Shown piece after piece: positions 25,672 through 35,077 of a stretch of DNA of 64,000 nt. The notes below the pieces were generated by a model. The model saw nothing but the letters and a program-made list of their open reading frames with translations. It did not search any database and was not told the DNA's origin. The position numbers and the translations under genes were made by a program. Origin of the DNA: Fodinibius saliphilus (GTDB taxonomy: Bacteria > Bacteroidota > Rhodothermia > Balneolales > Balneolaceae); the NCBI RefSeq assembly GCF_005869845.1, contig NZ_VAWF01000003.1, forward strand, positions 372,001 to 436,000. Direction: 5' to 3'. Position 1 is the first letter of the stretch, and the number at the start of each line of letters is the position of its first letter.

Positions 25672-28600
25672 ATGTCAAGATCAAAAAAAGCATTGGGGAT
25701 TGCGTTTGCATTCCTATTCGTTTTCTTTTCGGGAAACCTATTTGCTCAAAACCAGCAACAGGTAAACCGATTACAAGAGATAGCACAAGAAAGTAAATTG
25801 AAATGGGAAGCAGAACACCAAGCTGCTGTCGAGAGAGCACAAAAGGCGGGGATGCCTATCCAGCAAGTGTTGCCAGATGGCAGAGTAATAGAGTTGCAAA
25901 GATTCGAAAATGGGCATCCTATATATTTTACCACCTATAATTTAGGAGCGGCCGAAACAAGTTCGATTGATGAAATTTGGTCAGGTGGATCTACGGGACT
26001 TTCGCTCGATGGTTCTACAGAAACCCTTGGTATTTGGGATGGCGGAGGAGTTTTGACATCCCACCAAGAGTTCGGAAGCCGGGTTACTCAACAAGATTCA
26101 CCGGGAGGTATAAGTAATCATGCCACGCACGTGGGGGGAACAATGATTGCTGCCGGCGTTGATAATAATGCCAAAGGCATGTCATTTCAAGCTGATTTAG
26201 ATGCTTATGATTGGGGTAATGACGAAAGCGAGATGGCCTCTGCAGCTGCTAATGGACTACGGGTTTCAAACCATTCCTATGGAACTATAACAGGGTGGAT
26301 TTATGATTATAAAGGCAATGGAGATTGGTACTGGTTTGGCGCCCCTTCTGTGGATGCATCAGAAGATTACCGATTTGGTTTTTATAGTTCATCATCTGCT
26401 CAATGGGATGACATCGCATATAATGCACCGAATTACCTTATCGTAAAATCTGCAGGGAACGATCGGAATGATGGCCCTTCCAATCAACCTACACAACATT
26501 ATGTTTGGGATCCCAATAGTGGATCCAATGGTGCTTGGGTTACATCAAATGTAACACGAGATCCCGATGGGGGGGCAGATGGATTTGACTCTATCTCATC
26601 TAAAAGTTTGGCCAAAAACGTGTTAACTGTTGGAGCTGTTAATGGCATTTCAGGTGGTTATTCCCAACCGAGTGATGTGCAAATGTCAACATTCAGTGGA
26701 TGGGGGCCTACCGATGATGGGCGAATTAAACCGGATATTGTAGCTAAAGGAGTGAGCGTTTATTCTTCTGTTGGGTCGGGAAATGATCAGTATTCGTCTT
26801 ATAGTGGTACCTCAATGTCTTCACCGGTAGTTAGCGGTACCGTTGGCTTATTACAAGAACACTATAGAAATCAATTTGGTAGTAAAGAACCTCTTTCTTC
26901 TACAATGAAAGCCTTGCTGATACATACCGCAGATGAGGCCGGAAATGATGGTCCAGACTATAAGTTTGGATGGGGATTATTAAATGCTGAAAAAGCTGCA
27001 AACCTTATAACAAAGGATAAGGCAAATGGCGGTGGTGTTAATATCAAAGAATTTTCTCTCGCAGATAGTAAAACGGTTGAGTATAAAGTAAAAAGCGATG
27101 GTCAAGATCCTTTGGTGGCTACACTCGCTTGGACTGATCCTTCAGGATCACCTGTGAGTGCTCAGCTTGATCCTACAACATCGATGTTAGTTAATGATCT
27201 TGATATTAAAATTACGGATGAAAACGGAAATACGTATGAACCATATGTGATGGATCCGTCTAGCCCGAATACTGCAGCTAATACGGGCAATAATGATCGC
27301 GATAATGTGGAGCAAGTAATGATAAAGACCCCTCAGGCCGGTCTTTATACGGTTACTATTTCGCATGAGGGTTCTATAACAGATGGCCCACAAGATGCTT
27401 CACTTATCTTGACAGGGCAAAAACAGTTCTTGGTCGACATTACGGGGCTTGATTTTAGACTAACAGGACTTCCCTTGCCAGCAACTCCTAATTTCGTTGC
27501 TAGTGTTAGTGTTACCGAACAAGGTTCTCCGCCCAATCCGGCGCTGGATCTTTCGGACTTTTCTGTGACGGAAGATGGATTAACAGTTGATAAAAAGAAT
27601 TGTACCCTTACTCCACCTTCCCAAAGTGGGGCGCGATTGGCTGATGTTGTTTTTGTCGTAGATAATAGTGGTAGTATGGGTAGTGAGCAGCAAGAGGTAA
27701 TTGACAATATTATTGCATTTGTTGATACCCTTAAAAATCGAGGTGTCGACTTTGCACTTGGGTTAACCCGTTACGGTCAATCAGGGCAGGGCACGCTGGG
27801 ATTAACTTATGGCGGACCGATATTTGAAGATGGCGGAGCTTTGACCACAGATGCCAGTTATTTCAAAAATGATGTGTTAGGTAGAAATGTAACATCAGGA
27901 TCATCTGAGCCCGGTTTTCTATCGATAGAAAAATCGATATCAAACTTTTCTTTTCGTCCTGGTTCGCAGCGAGTATTCGTAATAATTACAGACGAACGTC
28001 CAAGTCAGTCATCGTTATCTGATGAGACAAGTGCAATTAATGCTGCTGTGGCTGGTGACGTTACGGTACATGCTTCTACTACTACCTCTTTAAATGATGA
28101 GTTTAAAGGAATAACAAGCAATACTGGTGGTCAGATATTTGATATCAGAGAGAACTTCAGCTCTACTGTTGCTGATGCAATTAGTCAGCAGGTATCTAAT
28201 ACTTATATACTCTCTTGTATGTCGCCTAAAGCATTTGACGGTTCAAGTAGGACCTCCGGTAATCGATTGGTAGATATTACTGCAATTGGTAACTCACAGA
28301 CTCAGGATTCTGATACAGAAAAATATGATCCGGCTACAAAACCAATTCAGAATCTTTCTACTAATACACTGGCGAAACGTCAGAAAAGTCAACCGCTTAA
28401 TAAAAGTATTGGCATTGAAACGGAAATAAAATCGTTTGTGAGCTCTACTGTTCAAAAGGTTGAGTTGCTTTATCGAAAGGTAGGGGCAACGGGTTCATTT
28501 AAATCTGTAGAGATGCAAAAGCCTAGCAGTTCTTCAAAAACGAAAAATTCTTTCCGTACTCATACCTTATCTTCTGAATCGTCTTTTTATAAAGGTGAAA

Positions 28601-30420
28601 TTCCGGATACAGAAGTACAGGAACCCGGAATGGAGTTTTATGTGAAGATTACTGATGCCAAGAGTACGCAAACAATACCTAGCAGTGACCCACAAAGTAA
28701 TGCATATAGTATGGCTGTTGGCAGTAATACGCCACCTACTATATCTCATACTGTGCCATCTGCATTTACACCGAGCAGTGATTTAACATTATCAGCTGAA
28801 ATCGAAGATACAACAGGAGGCGTTGGATCAGCTACGCTGTACTATCGAACAGTGGGTAATATTACGTATAAAACGGCAAATATGACGACATCTGGTAATA
28901 ACCAGTACGAGGCTACAATTCCGGGAAGTGAACTGAGTTCACTCGGAATTGAATATTATATTAAAGCAGAAGATGGTTCTGCCGGGGTTGTCAATACGGA
29001 AGGGACTGCTGACTTTCCCTTGATACCGGGTGGAGTTAACTTTGCAGCACCTGAAAACCCAGCAGATATCAGCTTTAATCTTTCGAATGGAGAGGCGGAT
29101 ATTTCTTGGAGTGCAAACTCTGAGAAGGACCTCCATTTCTATAAAGTTTATAAAGGATCGGATCCTGATCAGATGTCTGTAATAGATAGTGTATCCAGAG
29201 GTTCGCAGAGTTATACTTATACCAACGCTGCCACAGGTAACACTCAGTTTTATGGTGTAACAGCGGTAGATAGCTTAGGTAATGAAAGTGGATTTTCAGA
29301 ACTCACCGGAAATTACTCGGGATCTGCCAATTATAGTGACAGCTGGAGTATGATAAGTATACCAACAGGAGCTGAAATAAAACTTCCTGATGAAGTACAG
29401 CTTGTTAGTTATTCAAGTGGGTATCAGGTAGAAGATTCTCTGAAAGGAGGTAAAGGATACTGGATAAAAGGTTCTGCTAAGGGTAGTATGTCGGTGGAAG
29501 GAAGTGTGCTAACGAGTGCCGGTATAAACCTTACAAGAGGGTGGAATATTATTGGTGGACTTACAGATACTTTACAGACAAATACTATCATAGATTCCAG
29601 CAGCGTGCTTACTTCTGTACCGATATATGTTTTTGATGGAAGTACCTATAAAGAAGTTTCCGAAATTACACCATCGGAGGCTTATTGGGTTTATGCTGAC
29701 GATAAAGGTAAGATAGACCTACTTCTTGATTCGCCTGCTACTGTATCATCATCTAAAAAGGCTAAGGATGAAAGCAATCCGGTAGTACGAAACCTGCAAG
29801 AGCTAAGGTTTGAACGCGACGGTATAGAACAATCAATTTATATGATGGGCGGTAAACTTTCGAAAAAAGAGAAACGAAGTTATATGCTGCCACCGGTGGC
29901 ACCGTCGGCACCTTTAGATGTTAGAATAAACGGAAGTTACAAGATTGCTGATAACAGTATGAGCAATTTAGATCTTACTGCCGCTTCTTACCCTGTTAAG
30001 GTAACTAGTGATAAAGCCAATAATAGTCCGATACGGATTGAGGCAATTGATGGAGAAAACGTAATCTATTTTGACTTGCGACCAGGAGAAAGCAGACTCA
30101 TCGATCAAGAATATGATGATATGCGTTTTAAAAGCCTGGAATCTGATGAGATGGTTGTAGAAAATGATCTGCATCCTAATTATCCGAATCCGTTTAATCC
30201 ATCAACGACTATAAGTTATGAACTGGCAAATAAAACAGAGGTGACCTTAAACGTCTTTGATATATTAGGCAGAAAGGTAAAAACTCTTGTTAACGAAGTT
30301 CAGCAATCGGGTACTTATAATGTGAACTTTAATGCCAGCAATCTGGCAAGTGGTGTTTATTTTGTACGGTTGCGCACCGATTCATTTACTAAAATTCAAA
30401 AAATGACTTTGATCAAATAG
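25672..30420 (+). CDS. Giant secreted S8 subtilase with VWA domain and C-terminal sorting domain
   Basis: This 1582-residue exported protein has a signal peptide at residues 1-25 (ending NLFAQ). A subtilase domain spans about 110-450, with catalytic D123 (GIWDGGG), H153 (NHATHVGG), an oxyanion-region SAGNDRND and S381 (GTSMSSP). A beta-sandwich follows to about 600. A von Willebrand A domain at about 660-850 has MIDAS motif DNSGS at D664. Fibronectin-like modules follow, and the final 80 residues are a sorting domain (NYPNPFNPSTTISYEL ... GVYFVRLRT) of the type IX secretion kind. A perfect AGGAGGT ribosome site lies 5 nt before the ATG, suggesting strong translation. Its neighbours are a small anchored protein upstream and a lipoprotein 10 bp downstream. 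Confidence 0.95.
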   Translation: MSRSKKALGIAFAFLFVFFSGNLFAQNQQQVNRLQEIAQESKLKWEAEHQAAVERAQKAGMPIQQVLPDGRVIELQRFENGHPIYFTTYNLGAAETSSIDEIWSGGSTGLSLDGSTETLGIWDGGGVLTSHQEFGSRVTQQDSPGGISNHATHVGGTMIAAGVDNNAKGMSFQADLDAYDWGNDESEMASAAANGLRVSNHSYGTITGWIYDYKGNGDWYWFGAPSVDASEDYRFGFYSSSSAQWDDIAYNAPNYLIVKSAGNDRNDGPSNQPTQHYVWDPNSGSNGAWVTSNVTRDPDGGADGFDSISSKSLAKNVLTVGAVNGISGGYSQPSDVQMSTFSGWGPTDDGRIKPDIVAKGVSVYSSVGSGNDQYSSYSGTSMSSPVVSGTVGLLQEHYRNQFGSKEPLSSTMKALLIHTADEAGNDGPDYKFGWGLLNAEKAANLITKDKANGGGVNIKEFSLADSKTVEYKVKSDGQDPLVATLAWTDPSGSPVSAQLDPTTSMLVNDLDIKITDENGNTYEPYVMDPSSPNTAANTGNNDRDNVEQVMIKTPQAGLYTVTISHEGSITDGPQDASLILTGQKQFLVDITGLDFRLTGLPLPATPNFVASVSVTEQGSPPNPALDLSDFSVTEDGLTVDKKNCTLTPPSQSGARLADVVFVVDNSGSMGSEQQEVIDNIIAFVDTLKNRGVDFALGLTRYGQSGQGTLGLTYGGPIFEDGGALTTDASYFKNDVLGRNVTSGSSEPGFLSIEKSISNFSFRPGSQRVFVIITDERPSQSSLSDETSAINAAVAGDVTVHASTTTSLNDEFKGITSNTGGQIFDIRENFSSTVADAISQQVSNTYILSCMSPKAFDGSSRTSGNRLVDITAIGNSQTQDSDTEKYDPATKPIQNLSTNTLAKRQKSQPLNKSIGIETEIKSFVSSTVQKVELLYRKVGATGSFKSVEMQKPSSSSKTKNSFRTHTLSSESSFYKGEIPDTEVQEPGMEFYVKITDAKSTQTIPSSDPQSNAYSMAVGSNTPPTISHTVPSAFTPSSDLTLSAEIEDTTGGVGSATLYYRTVGNITYKTANMTTSGNNQYEATIPGSELSSLGIEYYIKAEDGSAGVVNTEGTADFPLIPGGVNFAAPENPADISFNLSNGEADISWSANSEKDLHFYKVYKGSDPDQMSVIDSVSRGSQSYTYTNAATGNTQFYGVTAVDSLGNESGFSELTGNYSGSANYSDSWSMISIPTGAEIKLPDEVQLVSYSSGYQVEDSLKGGKGYWIKGSAKGSMSVEGSVLTSAGINLTRGWNIIGGLTDTLQTNTIIDSSSVLTSVPIYVFDGSTYKEVSEITPSEAYWVYADDKGKIDLLLDSPATVSSSKKAKDESNPVVRNLQELRFERDGIEQSIYMMGGKLSKKEKRSYMLPPVAPSAPLDVRINGSYKIADNSMSNLDLTAASYPVKVTSDKANNSPIRIEAIDGENVIYFDLRPGESRLIDQEYDDMRFKSLESDEMVVENDLHPNYPNPFNPSTTISYELANKTEVTLNVFDILGRKVKTLVNEVQQSGTYNVNFNASNLASGVYFVRLRTDSFTKIQKMTLIK

Positions 30421-30430
30421 GGAGAATCCA

Positions 30431-31186
30431 ATGTTTAAATATATTCGTATAATATTTGTCTTAGGATTAGTATCAGTACTCATTAGCTTTTGTGGCGGGT
30501 CTAGCACTGGATCTGGTGATGGGGGTAGCGATCCGGAACCGACAATGTATGACTTAAGTTCCGATGTCTCACCCAGTGATGCAGGTTCGATAAATCCTGA
30601 ATCGGGAACCTATGAGGAAGGAGAAAAGGTTGAAGTTACAGCCGATAATGCAAATTCTGCATGGGGGTTTAATAAATGGACGGGAGATGTGGAATCAACA
30701 GATAACCCACTGACTATAACCATGGATTCGGATACGGAGATTACTGCTAACTTCGATGCCGTGGGGTCTATTTATGAATTTGAACTGGGAATAGTGGACT
30801 CTCTTAATGCAATGAATCTGGTTCTTGGTCAGCTGGAAGGAGCTTCAGAAGGTTTTGACGAAGGGATGGATACTGAAAGTCCACCGGCTCCGCCTCAAAG
30901 CGAAGATGCTATTCATATGTTCGTTAAGGTGAAGGATTTGGAGCTGTTAGAAGACTTCAGAAAAGTTCAGGCTGGTTCTATTACTTGGAATATACAGGTA
31001 GGAACTATGTCTGGAGATTCGTTAACGGTTAACTGGAACTTCAAAGAAACAGTTCTTAATGGTTCCCTAACAATTCAAAAGAATACAGATACCTCAACGC
31101 AGGTAGATATGAGTGCTAAGAATACAGCTATATTTGAAGCTGCTGATTCCGATAGTTTACTCATTAAATACCAATTAACTAATTAA
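30431..31186 (+). CDS. Lipoprotein with a bacterial InlB-type repeat
   Basis: This 251-residue protein has an N-terminal signal ending VLISFCGGS (lipobox, Cys near 21), followed by a Gly/Ser-rich linker. One divergent InlB-B-like bacterial repeat lies at about 38-105 (GSINPESGTYEEGEKVEV ... FNKWTGDVEST ... ITANFDA). The C-terminal part of about 145 residues is unknown, acidic, and ends in alternating strands. It starts 10 bp after the subtilase stop with a GGAG ribosome site and is followed by a strong terminator, so it is the last gene of the three-gene unit. It may be a surface partner of the protease. Function unknown. Confidence 0.82.
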   Translation: MFKYIRIIFVLGLVSVLISFCGGSSTGSGDGGSDPEPTMYDLSSDVSPSDAGSINPESGTYEEGEKVEVTADNANSAWGFNKWTGDVESTDNPLTITMDSDTEITANFDAVGSIYEFELGIVDSLNAMNLVLGQLEGASEGFDEGMDTESPPAPPQSEDAIHMFVKVKDLELLEDFRKVQAGSITWNIQVGTMSGDSLTVNWNFKETVLNGSLTIQKNTDTSTQVDMSAKNTAIFEAADSDSLLIKYQLTN

Positions 31187-31216
31187 CATTTAATATTAAT
31201 ACACTTAAGAGTGTTA

Positions 31217-31250
31217 AAAGAGTCTCCTGGATTATTTCGGGAGACTCTTT
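31217..31250 (+). terminator. Rho-independent terminator after the subtilase operon
   Basis: 11-bp perfect stem (31217-31227 with 31240-31250; arm AAAGAGTCTCC), 12-nt loop, then TTTTT. It lies 30 bp after the lipoprotein stop. Confidence 0.9.
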
Positions 31251-31380
31251 TTTTAAAAAATATTTTTTAGTCTTGTTGAGCTTATTGCATTGGCGTTTCT
31301 GATCATCTTAGTTATTTTAGAATAGAAATTTTTCAGGCCTCATTAGCTAATTTTGCTTTATCGCCAATTAATTATTGTTC

Positions 31381-32502
31381 ATGATCGAAATTAAAGAGTT
31401 AACTAGTTCTGCCCAGCTACAAGAATTTGTGAAGTTCCAGTTTAATCTGCTAGAGGATAATGAATATTGGGTTCCCCCCATAATATCCGATGAACTAGAG
31501 AATTTTGACCCGGATATAAATCCTGTTTTTGAACAAGCTGAAGGTCATTTTTTTATGGCTTACCAAGATGGTAGACCGGTAGGGAGAGTTGCGGCTATTA
31601 TAAATAGGATGGAGATTGAGAATCAAGGAAAGCCTAAAATGCGCTTTGGTTGGTTCGACGTTATTGATGATATCAAGGTTACAGAAGCTCTTATTGAGAA
31701 GGTCCGGGAAATTGGTCAACAGCATGATCTTGAATATATGGAAGGTCCCGTGGGGTTCTCTATCATGGATAAGGCGGGCATGCTGGTTGAAGGATTTGAC
31801 GAACTCAATACCATGATAACATGGTACAGTTTACCCCACTATAAAGAACATCTTGAACAGTTAGGATTTGAAAAAGAAAAAGAATGGGTAGAGTTTGAAA
31901 TTAAAATTCCAGAAGAGGGGCCCACGGATAAGGTTAAACGATTTGCCGGCCTTATCATGGAAAAGTATAATCTGGAAGTTATCCATTATAAGGATAAGGA
32001 AGAGATCTTAGAACATGCCGAAGCAATGTTCGATCTGATCAATAAAACCTACCAGGATCTTAGCACCTTTGTGCCCATTCAACAAGAAGAGATCGACTAT
32101 TACAAGGAAAAATACTTCAGGTATTTGCATCCCGATTTTATTAACTGCATTGCTGATGAGGATGGAAAGCTGGTTGCTTTTGCCATTACGATGCCTTCGT
32201 TCGCAAAAGCGCTGCAGAAGGCTCATGGCAAGCTTCTGCCTTTTGGGTGGGCTCACTTACTAAAGGCCCGCTATTTCCATGATAAGGCCGCATTTTACCT
32301 GATTGGTATCGATCCCAAATATCAGAATAAGGGATTGACCTCCATTATTTTTAAGGAGATGAATGAGATGTTTAACGACCGGGGCATTACCAGGGTAGAA
32401 ACCAACCCTGAGCTTGAGGATAATGAGTCTATTCAAGCGCTGTGGAATAGCTATGAAAATAGAATCCACAAGAGAAGACGTACCTACCGAAAGGCATTAT
32501 AA
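31381..32502 (+). CDS. GNAT-superfamily-like acyltransferase, about 370-residue family
   Basis: This soluble protein of 373 residues matches a family often labelled N-acetyltransferase-like. The N-terminal half has the recurrent phrase NEYWVPPIISDELENFDPDI and then PVGRVAAIIN and MRFGWFDVIDD. It continues with YMEGPVGFSIMDKAGMLVEG, and a C-terminal GNAT-type fold carries LIGIDPKYQNKGLTSIIFKE, the acetyl-CoA pyrophosphate-loop pattern (Q-x-x-G-x). The start is the ATG at 31381. An in-frame TTG two codons upstream is possible but less likely. It is monocistronic. The acceptor substrate is unknown. Confidence 0.8.
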   Translation: MIEIKELTSSAQLQEFVKFQFNLLEDNEYWVPPIISDELENFDPDINPVFEQAEGHFFMAYQDGRPVGRVAAIINRMEIENQGKPKMRFGWFDVIDDIKVTEALIEKVREIGQQHDLEYMEGPVGFSIMDKAGMLVEGFDELNTMITWYSLPHYKEHLEQLGFEKEKEWVEFEIKIPEEGPTDKVKRFAGLIMEKYNLEVIHYKDKEEILEHAEAMFDLINKTYQDLSTFVPIQQEEIDYYKEKYFRYLHPDFINCIADEDGKLVAFAITMPSFAKALQKAHGKLLPFGWAHLLKARYFHDKAAFYLIGIDPKYQNKGLTSIIFKEMNEMFNDRGITRVETNPELEDNESIQALWNSYENRIHKRRRTYRKAL

Positions 32503-32507
32503 AGCTC

Positions 32508-32729
32508 TTATTGGGTAACAAATTGTTCTTCTTCGCAGATCTGCAGGTCAGTATGGAAGGCTACAGGCAGATGATGAGCCCGTAAATCAGTTATAGAAAG
32601 ATGATTTTTCAGTATCCCCTTTACTTCGATAGGGTAGGGTATACCTGATAATTGAGAAAACATTCGGGGAGATAGATCCTCAGTTTCCAGGTATTTTTTA
32701 AAAGGATTCCCGCTTTGATACGCATAGTA
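32508..32729 (-). pseudogene. Possible gene remnant, C-terminal fragment
   Basis: An open stretch of 73 codons on the minus strand ends at TAA 32508-32510 and is bounded upstream by a stop at 32730-32732. It has no start at its 5' end, and the first ATG (32663) would give 51 residues. The translation looks protein-like (for example GNPFKKYLETEDLSP and a polar tail LQICEEEQFVTQ) but I recognise no family. It converges with the GNAT-like gene, 5 bp apart. It may be the decayed 3' end of a lost gene. The rest of the gap up to 32904 shows nothing clear. Confidence 0.3.
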
Positions 32730-32904
32730 TTAATGGTGTTTGTTCTTTATTTAACTACAGGAAAAGGCACCTTATACTGTAGTTGATTCAATCGTAAAGG
32801 GGATGTCATTATACCAATAATCATAGAAGGATTATCAAAAGATTGGGGGGACCGAAACGGGCAGAAATTTTTTAGCCCTATGGACATCTACAATAGGTAA
32901 ATAA

Positions 32905-32936
32905 AAAAGCCCACTCCAAAAAAGAAGTGGGCTTTT
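32905..32936 (-). terminator. Rho-independent terminator after the cold-shock gene
   Basis: 11-bp perfect stem (32905-32915 with 32926-32936; arm AAAAGCCCACT), followed on the minus strand by TTTTTTATTT-like sequence. It lies 22 bp after the cold-shock stop. Confidence 0.88.
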
Positions 32937-32958
32937 AATCAAGAGCAATGCTCATACA

Positions 32959-33177
32959 TTACTTGTAATCAAGGCTACGTACATCAGTAGCACTTAACCC
33001 TTTGTCGGTTTCTTCAACGTTGAATTCAACATTCTCACCGTCTTCGAGACCTTGATTATAATCTAAATTTTCTACGTTATTTCGGTGGACGAATACATCT
33101 TTACTTCCGTCCTCAGGTTCGATAAATCCAAATCCTTTTTCAACATCGAACCATTTAACTTTGCCTTGTTGTGTCAT
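32959..33177 (-). CDS. Cold-shock domain protein (CspA family)
   Basis: This 72-residue single cold-shock domain has RNA-binding motifs KGFGFI (RNP1, near 14-19) and DVFVH (RNP2, near 27-31), and starts with QGKVKWFDVEKGFGFI. It binds single-stranded RNA or DNA and melts RNA structure. The protein is acidic. It is monocistronic, with a strong terminator behind and an upstream noncoding region of nearly 390 bp that could include a long 5' leader, as is usual for csp genes. Cold induction is not shown by the sequence. Confidence 0.95.
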   Translation of the reverse strand: MTQQGKVKWFDVEKGFGFIEPEDGSKDVFVHRNNVENLDYNQGLEDGENVEFNVEETDKGLSATDVRSLDYK

Positions 33178-33563
33178 TTATACTAAGTATTGTTTTATAC
33201 ACCTTAAGCTCATCTGTCAAGAAGAATAGTTATAACCACGTATTCTACATAAGACTTATTGCTAAAGGTGGGAATTAAAAATTGAGTTTAAAGATAGGGG
33301 TCTTAAATCGGAATGTCCATAGCTTTTTCAGTATTTGGAACGCTTCTGCTAAAAATATAAAGACTATAAGCTATATTAGCCGGTTCATAGGTTTTGCCAA
33401 CAATTTACCCCAGATTGACAGGGTTCTCTTTATTTGGTATTTAGCCAATATTAAATAGAATTTAATTGTCTACACCTCGTTAGGTAGTAAAGGCAGAAGC
33501 TGAGTCCCTGCTACAATAAATTTGAATGCTAAAATATAGAAGCTCTCATTGGTAAAAGGTGTA
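33178..33563. other. 386-bp divergent intergenic region
   Basis: Lies between the divergent cold-shock and 160-aa protein genes and must contain both promoters. No coding stretch or strong hairpin is recognised. A long structured csp leader cannot be confirmed by eye. Confidence 0.55.
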
Positions 33564-34046
33564 ATGAAGTTTATAACAATACTTTTGGTGCTAATAGTGG
33601 GAGGGTATTTCTTTGTGACAGAAAAATATAATCATGAACAGAGTGCCCAGTCAACAAATGATTCGACGATGGTATCTCCTGATTCAACTTTTGAAACATC
33701 AAGAGATACTGTGCCAACTCCTCCACGAGCAGGAGAGAAGATAGCCCCCGGGATGGCAGTTGTTATTGTCAAAGTGGATTCGATAAAATATCGAGATGAT
33801 AAAATAACTACGTTGATTGGCAGAGTACAAGAAGTAATCGGATATGGTCCGGCAACCCCTAACATTGTAACCGGTGAAACTTTACGTTTTGATGTTTTAG
33901 GATACATCGAGGCTAACCCCAAGCATTTACAAACAATTAAAACGGGCAGATTGATGAAAGCTCTTATATCTGAGGTAAGGCGGATAGATGGGCTAGATAG
34001 TTTGGATGATTGGTCGAAGTGGAAGCTTAAAAAAGTGATGAAATAG
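33564..34046 (+). CDS. Uncharacterised membrane-anchored or exported protein
   Basis: This 160-residue protein begins with a hydrophobic N-terminal segment (MKFITILLVLIVGGYFFV) that anchors or exports it. A Ser/Thr/Asp-rich linker to about residue 55 follows, and then a compact domain of about 100 residues (PGMAVVIVKVDSIKYRDDKI, IGYGPATPNIVTGETLRFDV, then a helical tail ending WSKWKLKKVMK). I chose the ATG at 33564 because it begins the signal segment, although a TTG five codons upstream is in frame. I recognise no family and the neighbours give no clue. Confidence 0.7.
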   Translation: MKFITILLVLIVGGYFFVTEKYNHEQSAQSTNDSTMVSPDSTFETSRDTVPTPPRAGEKIAPGMAVVIVKVDSIKYRDDKITTLIGRVQEVIGYGPATPNIVTGETLRFDVLGYIEANPKHLQTIKTGRLMKALISEVRRIDGLDSLDDWSKWKLKKVMK

Positions 34047-34308
34047 TTTTTTAAAATATCACCCTTGATAGTTCGTAAATAGCAAAAACGATCCTCCATT
34101 TTAGTTTGTGCCTAGTATACGAGCTGCTGGCAGCTACTAGCTATCTTACTATCATGAGATGAACTTTTTATCCTTTTGGAATGTATCTTAAGTAGAGTTT
34201 GTCAATATTGGAGAAAAGTTGTTTATAAGGTATTTGCATAAATTTATTTACAACCTTACTCTAAGCCTTGCGAATGAAATAAAAAATTACAATCAGATTA
34301 AAATCACT

Positions 34309-34887
34309 ATGAAACTCAAGAAAATACTATTACCATTTGCGTTTTTTGCTATTACATTAAGTTTAGTACCTCAAACAACAAATGCTCAGTGGAGTTTAGG
34401 TGCCTCATATGAAATTCGTGACGCAGAACCCAAGAATGGTTTTGGCGTTCGTATTGAACGAGGTATTTTGAATAAACTCCCTGTAGTAGATCTTGGCATA
34501 CGGGCACACTTCAGTTATTTTAATGAGGATATCTCATACGAAAATAGAACGTATTCTACTGACATTAAGAACTACGACTTTGGTGTGGCAGCCGTTGGGG
34601 GTGTAGGTGTTGGTCCGATAAGTCCTTATGTAGGATTGGGGCTAGGTTCATCTACGTTGGATGTGAGTCGGAGTAACTTGCCACAGGGGTCTCCATTGTC
34701 GGATGAAGCTAATGACAGTGCCATCTATTGGAACGGTTTTGTAGGGGCAAAAGTGAGTATTATTCCTGCTTTAAAACCATTTGTCGAATATCGCTTAGAG
34801 GACGTTTCTAATTATGAAGATGAACTAAAGAATGATATAAGTGAAAGTAACGGACGCTTAATTTTTGGCGTTTCGTTGTCATTCTAA
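34309..34887 (+). CDS. Small outer-membrane beta-barrel protein (porin/OmpA-like fold)
   Basis: This 192-residue exported protein starts at the ATG at 34309, which begins a clear signal peptide (MKLKKILLPFAFFAITLSLV, cleavage after TTNAQ). The 30 in-frame codons upstream are not signal-like. The rest is made of amphipathic strands with Gly/aromatic turns (RIERGILNKLPVVDLGIRAH, AAVGGVGVGPISPYVGLGLG, FVGAKVSIIPALKPFVEYRL) and ends in a typical aromatic barrel C-terminus GRLIFGVSLSF. This is the pattern of an 8-stranded outer-membrane barrel. It is monocistronic with its own terminator. Function unknown. Confidence 0.83.
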   Translation: MKLKKILLPFAFFAITLSLVPQTTNAQWSLGASYEIRDAEPKNGFGVRIERGILNKLPVVDLGIRAHFSYFNEDISYENRTYSTDIKNYDFGVAAVGGVGVGPISPYVGLGLGSSTLDVSRSNLPQGSPLSDEANDSAIYWNGFVGAKVSIIPALKPFVEYRLEDVSNYEDELKNDISESNGRLIFGVSLSF

Positions 34888-34906
34888 TGAACAGACTTTT
34901 TCCCAT

Positions 34907-34934
34907 AGGCGGGCGTTAATTCTAACGTCTGCCT
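34907..34934 (+). terminator. Rho-independent terminator after the barrel gene
   Basis: 11-bp stem with two G-U pairs (34907-34917 with 34924-34934), 6-nt loop AATTCT, then TTTTTATTTT. Confidence 0.85.
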
Positions 34935-35077
34935 TTTTTATTTTAAGTCCTTTAAAGAAAAGGAATACACTGATTGTTAATATGCGGTGAGTTCCTTTAT
35001 TTGAATGCAATAGCTGTTTGCATTGTTTGATACTTTCAGGTCATCAGTGCAAGCTCTTTTTATTATTAAACAGATTT

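Noticed and set aside
33178-33563. Cold-shock RNA thermosensor leader
   Set aside because: The long upstream region would allow it, but I could not identify conserved elements or a defined structure by eye.
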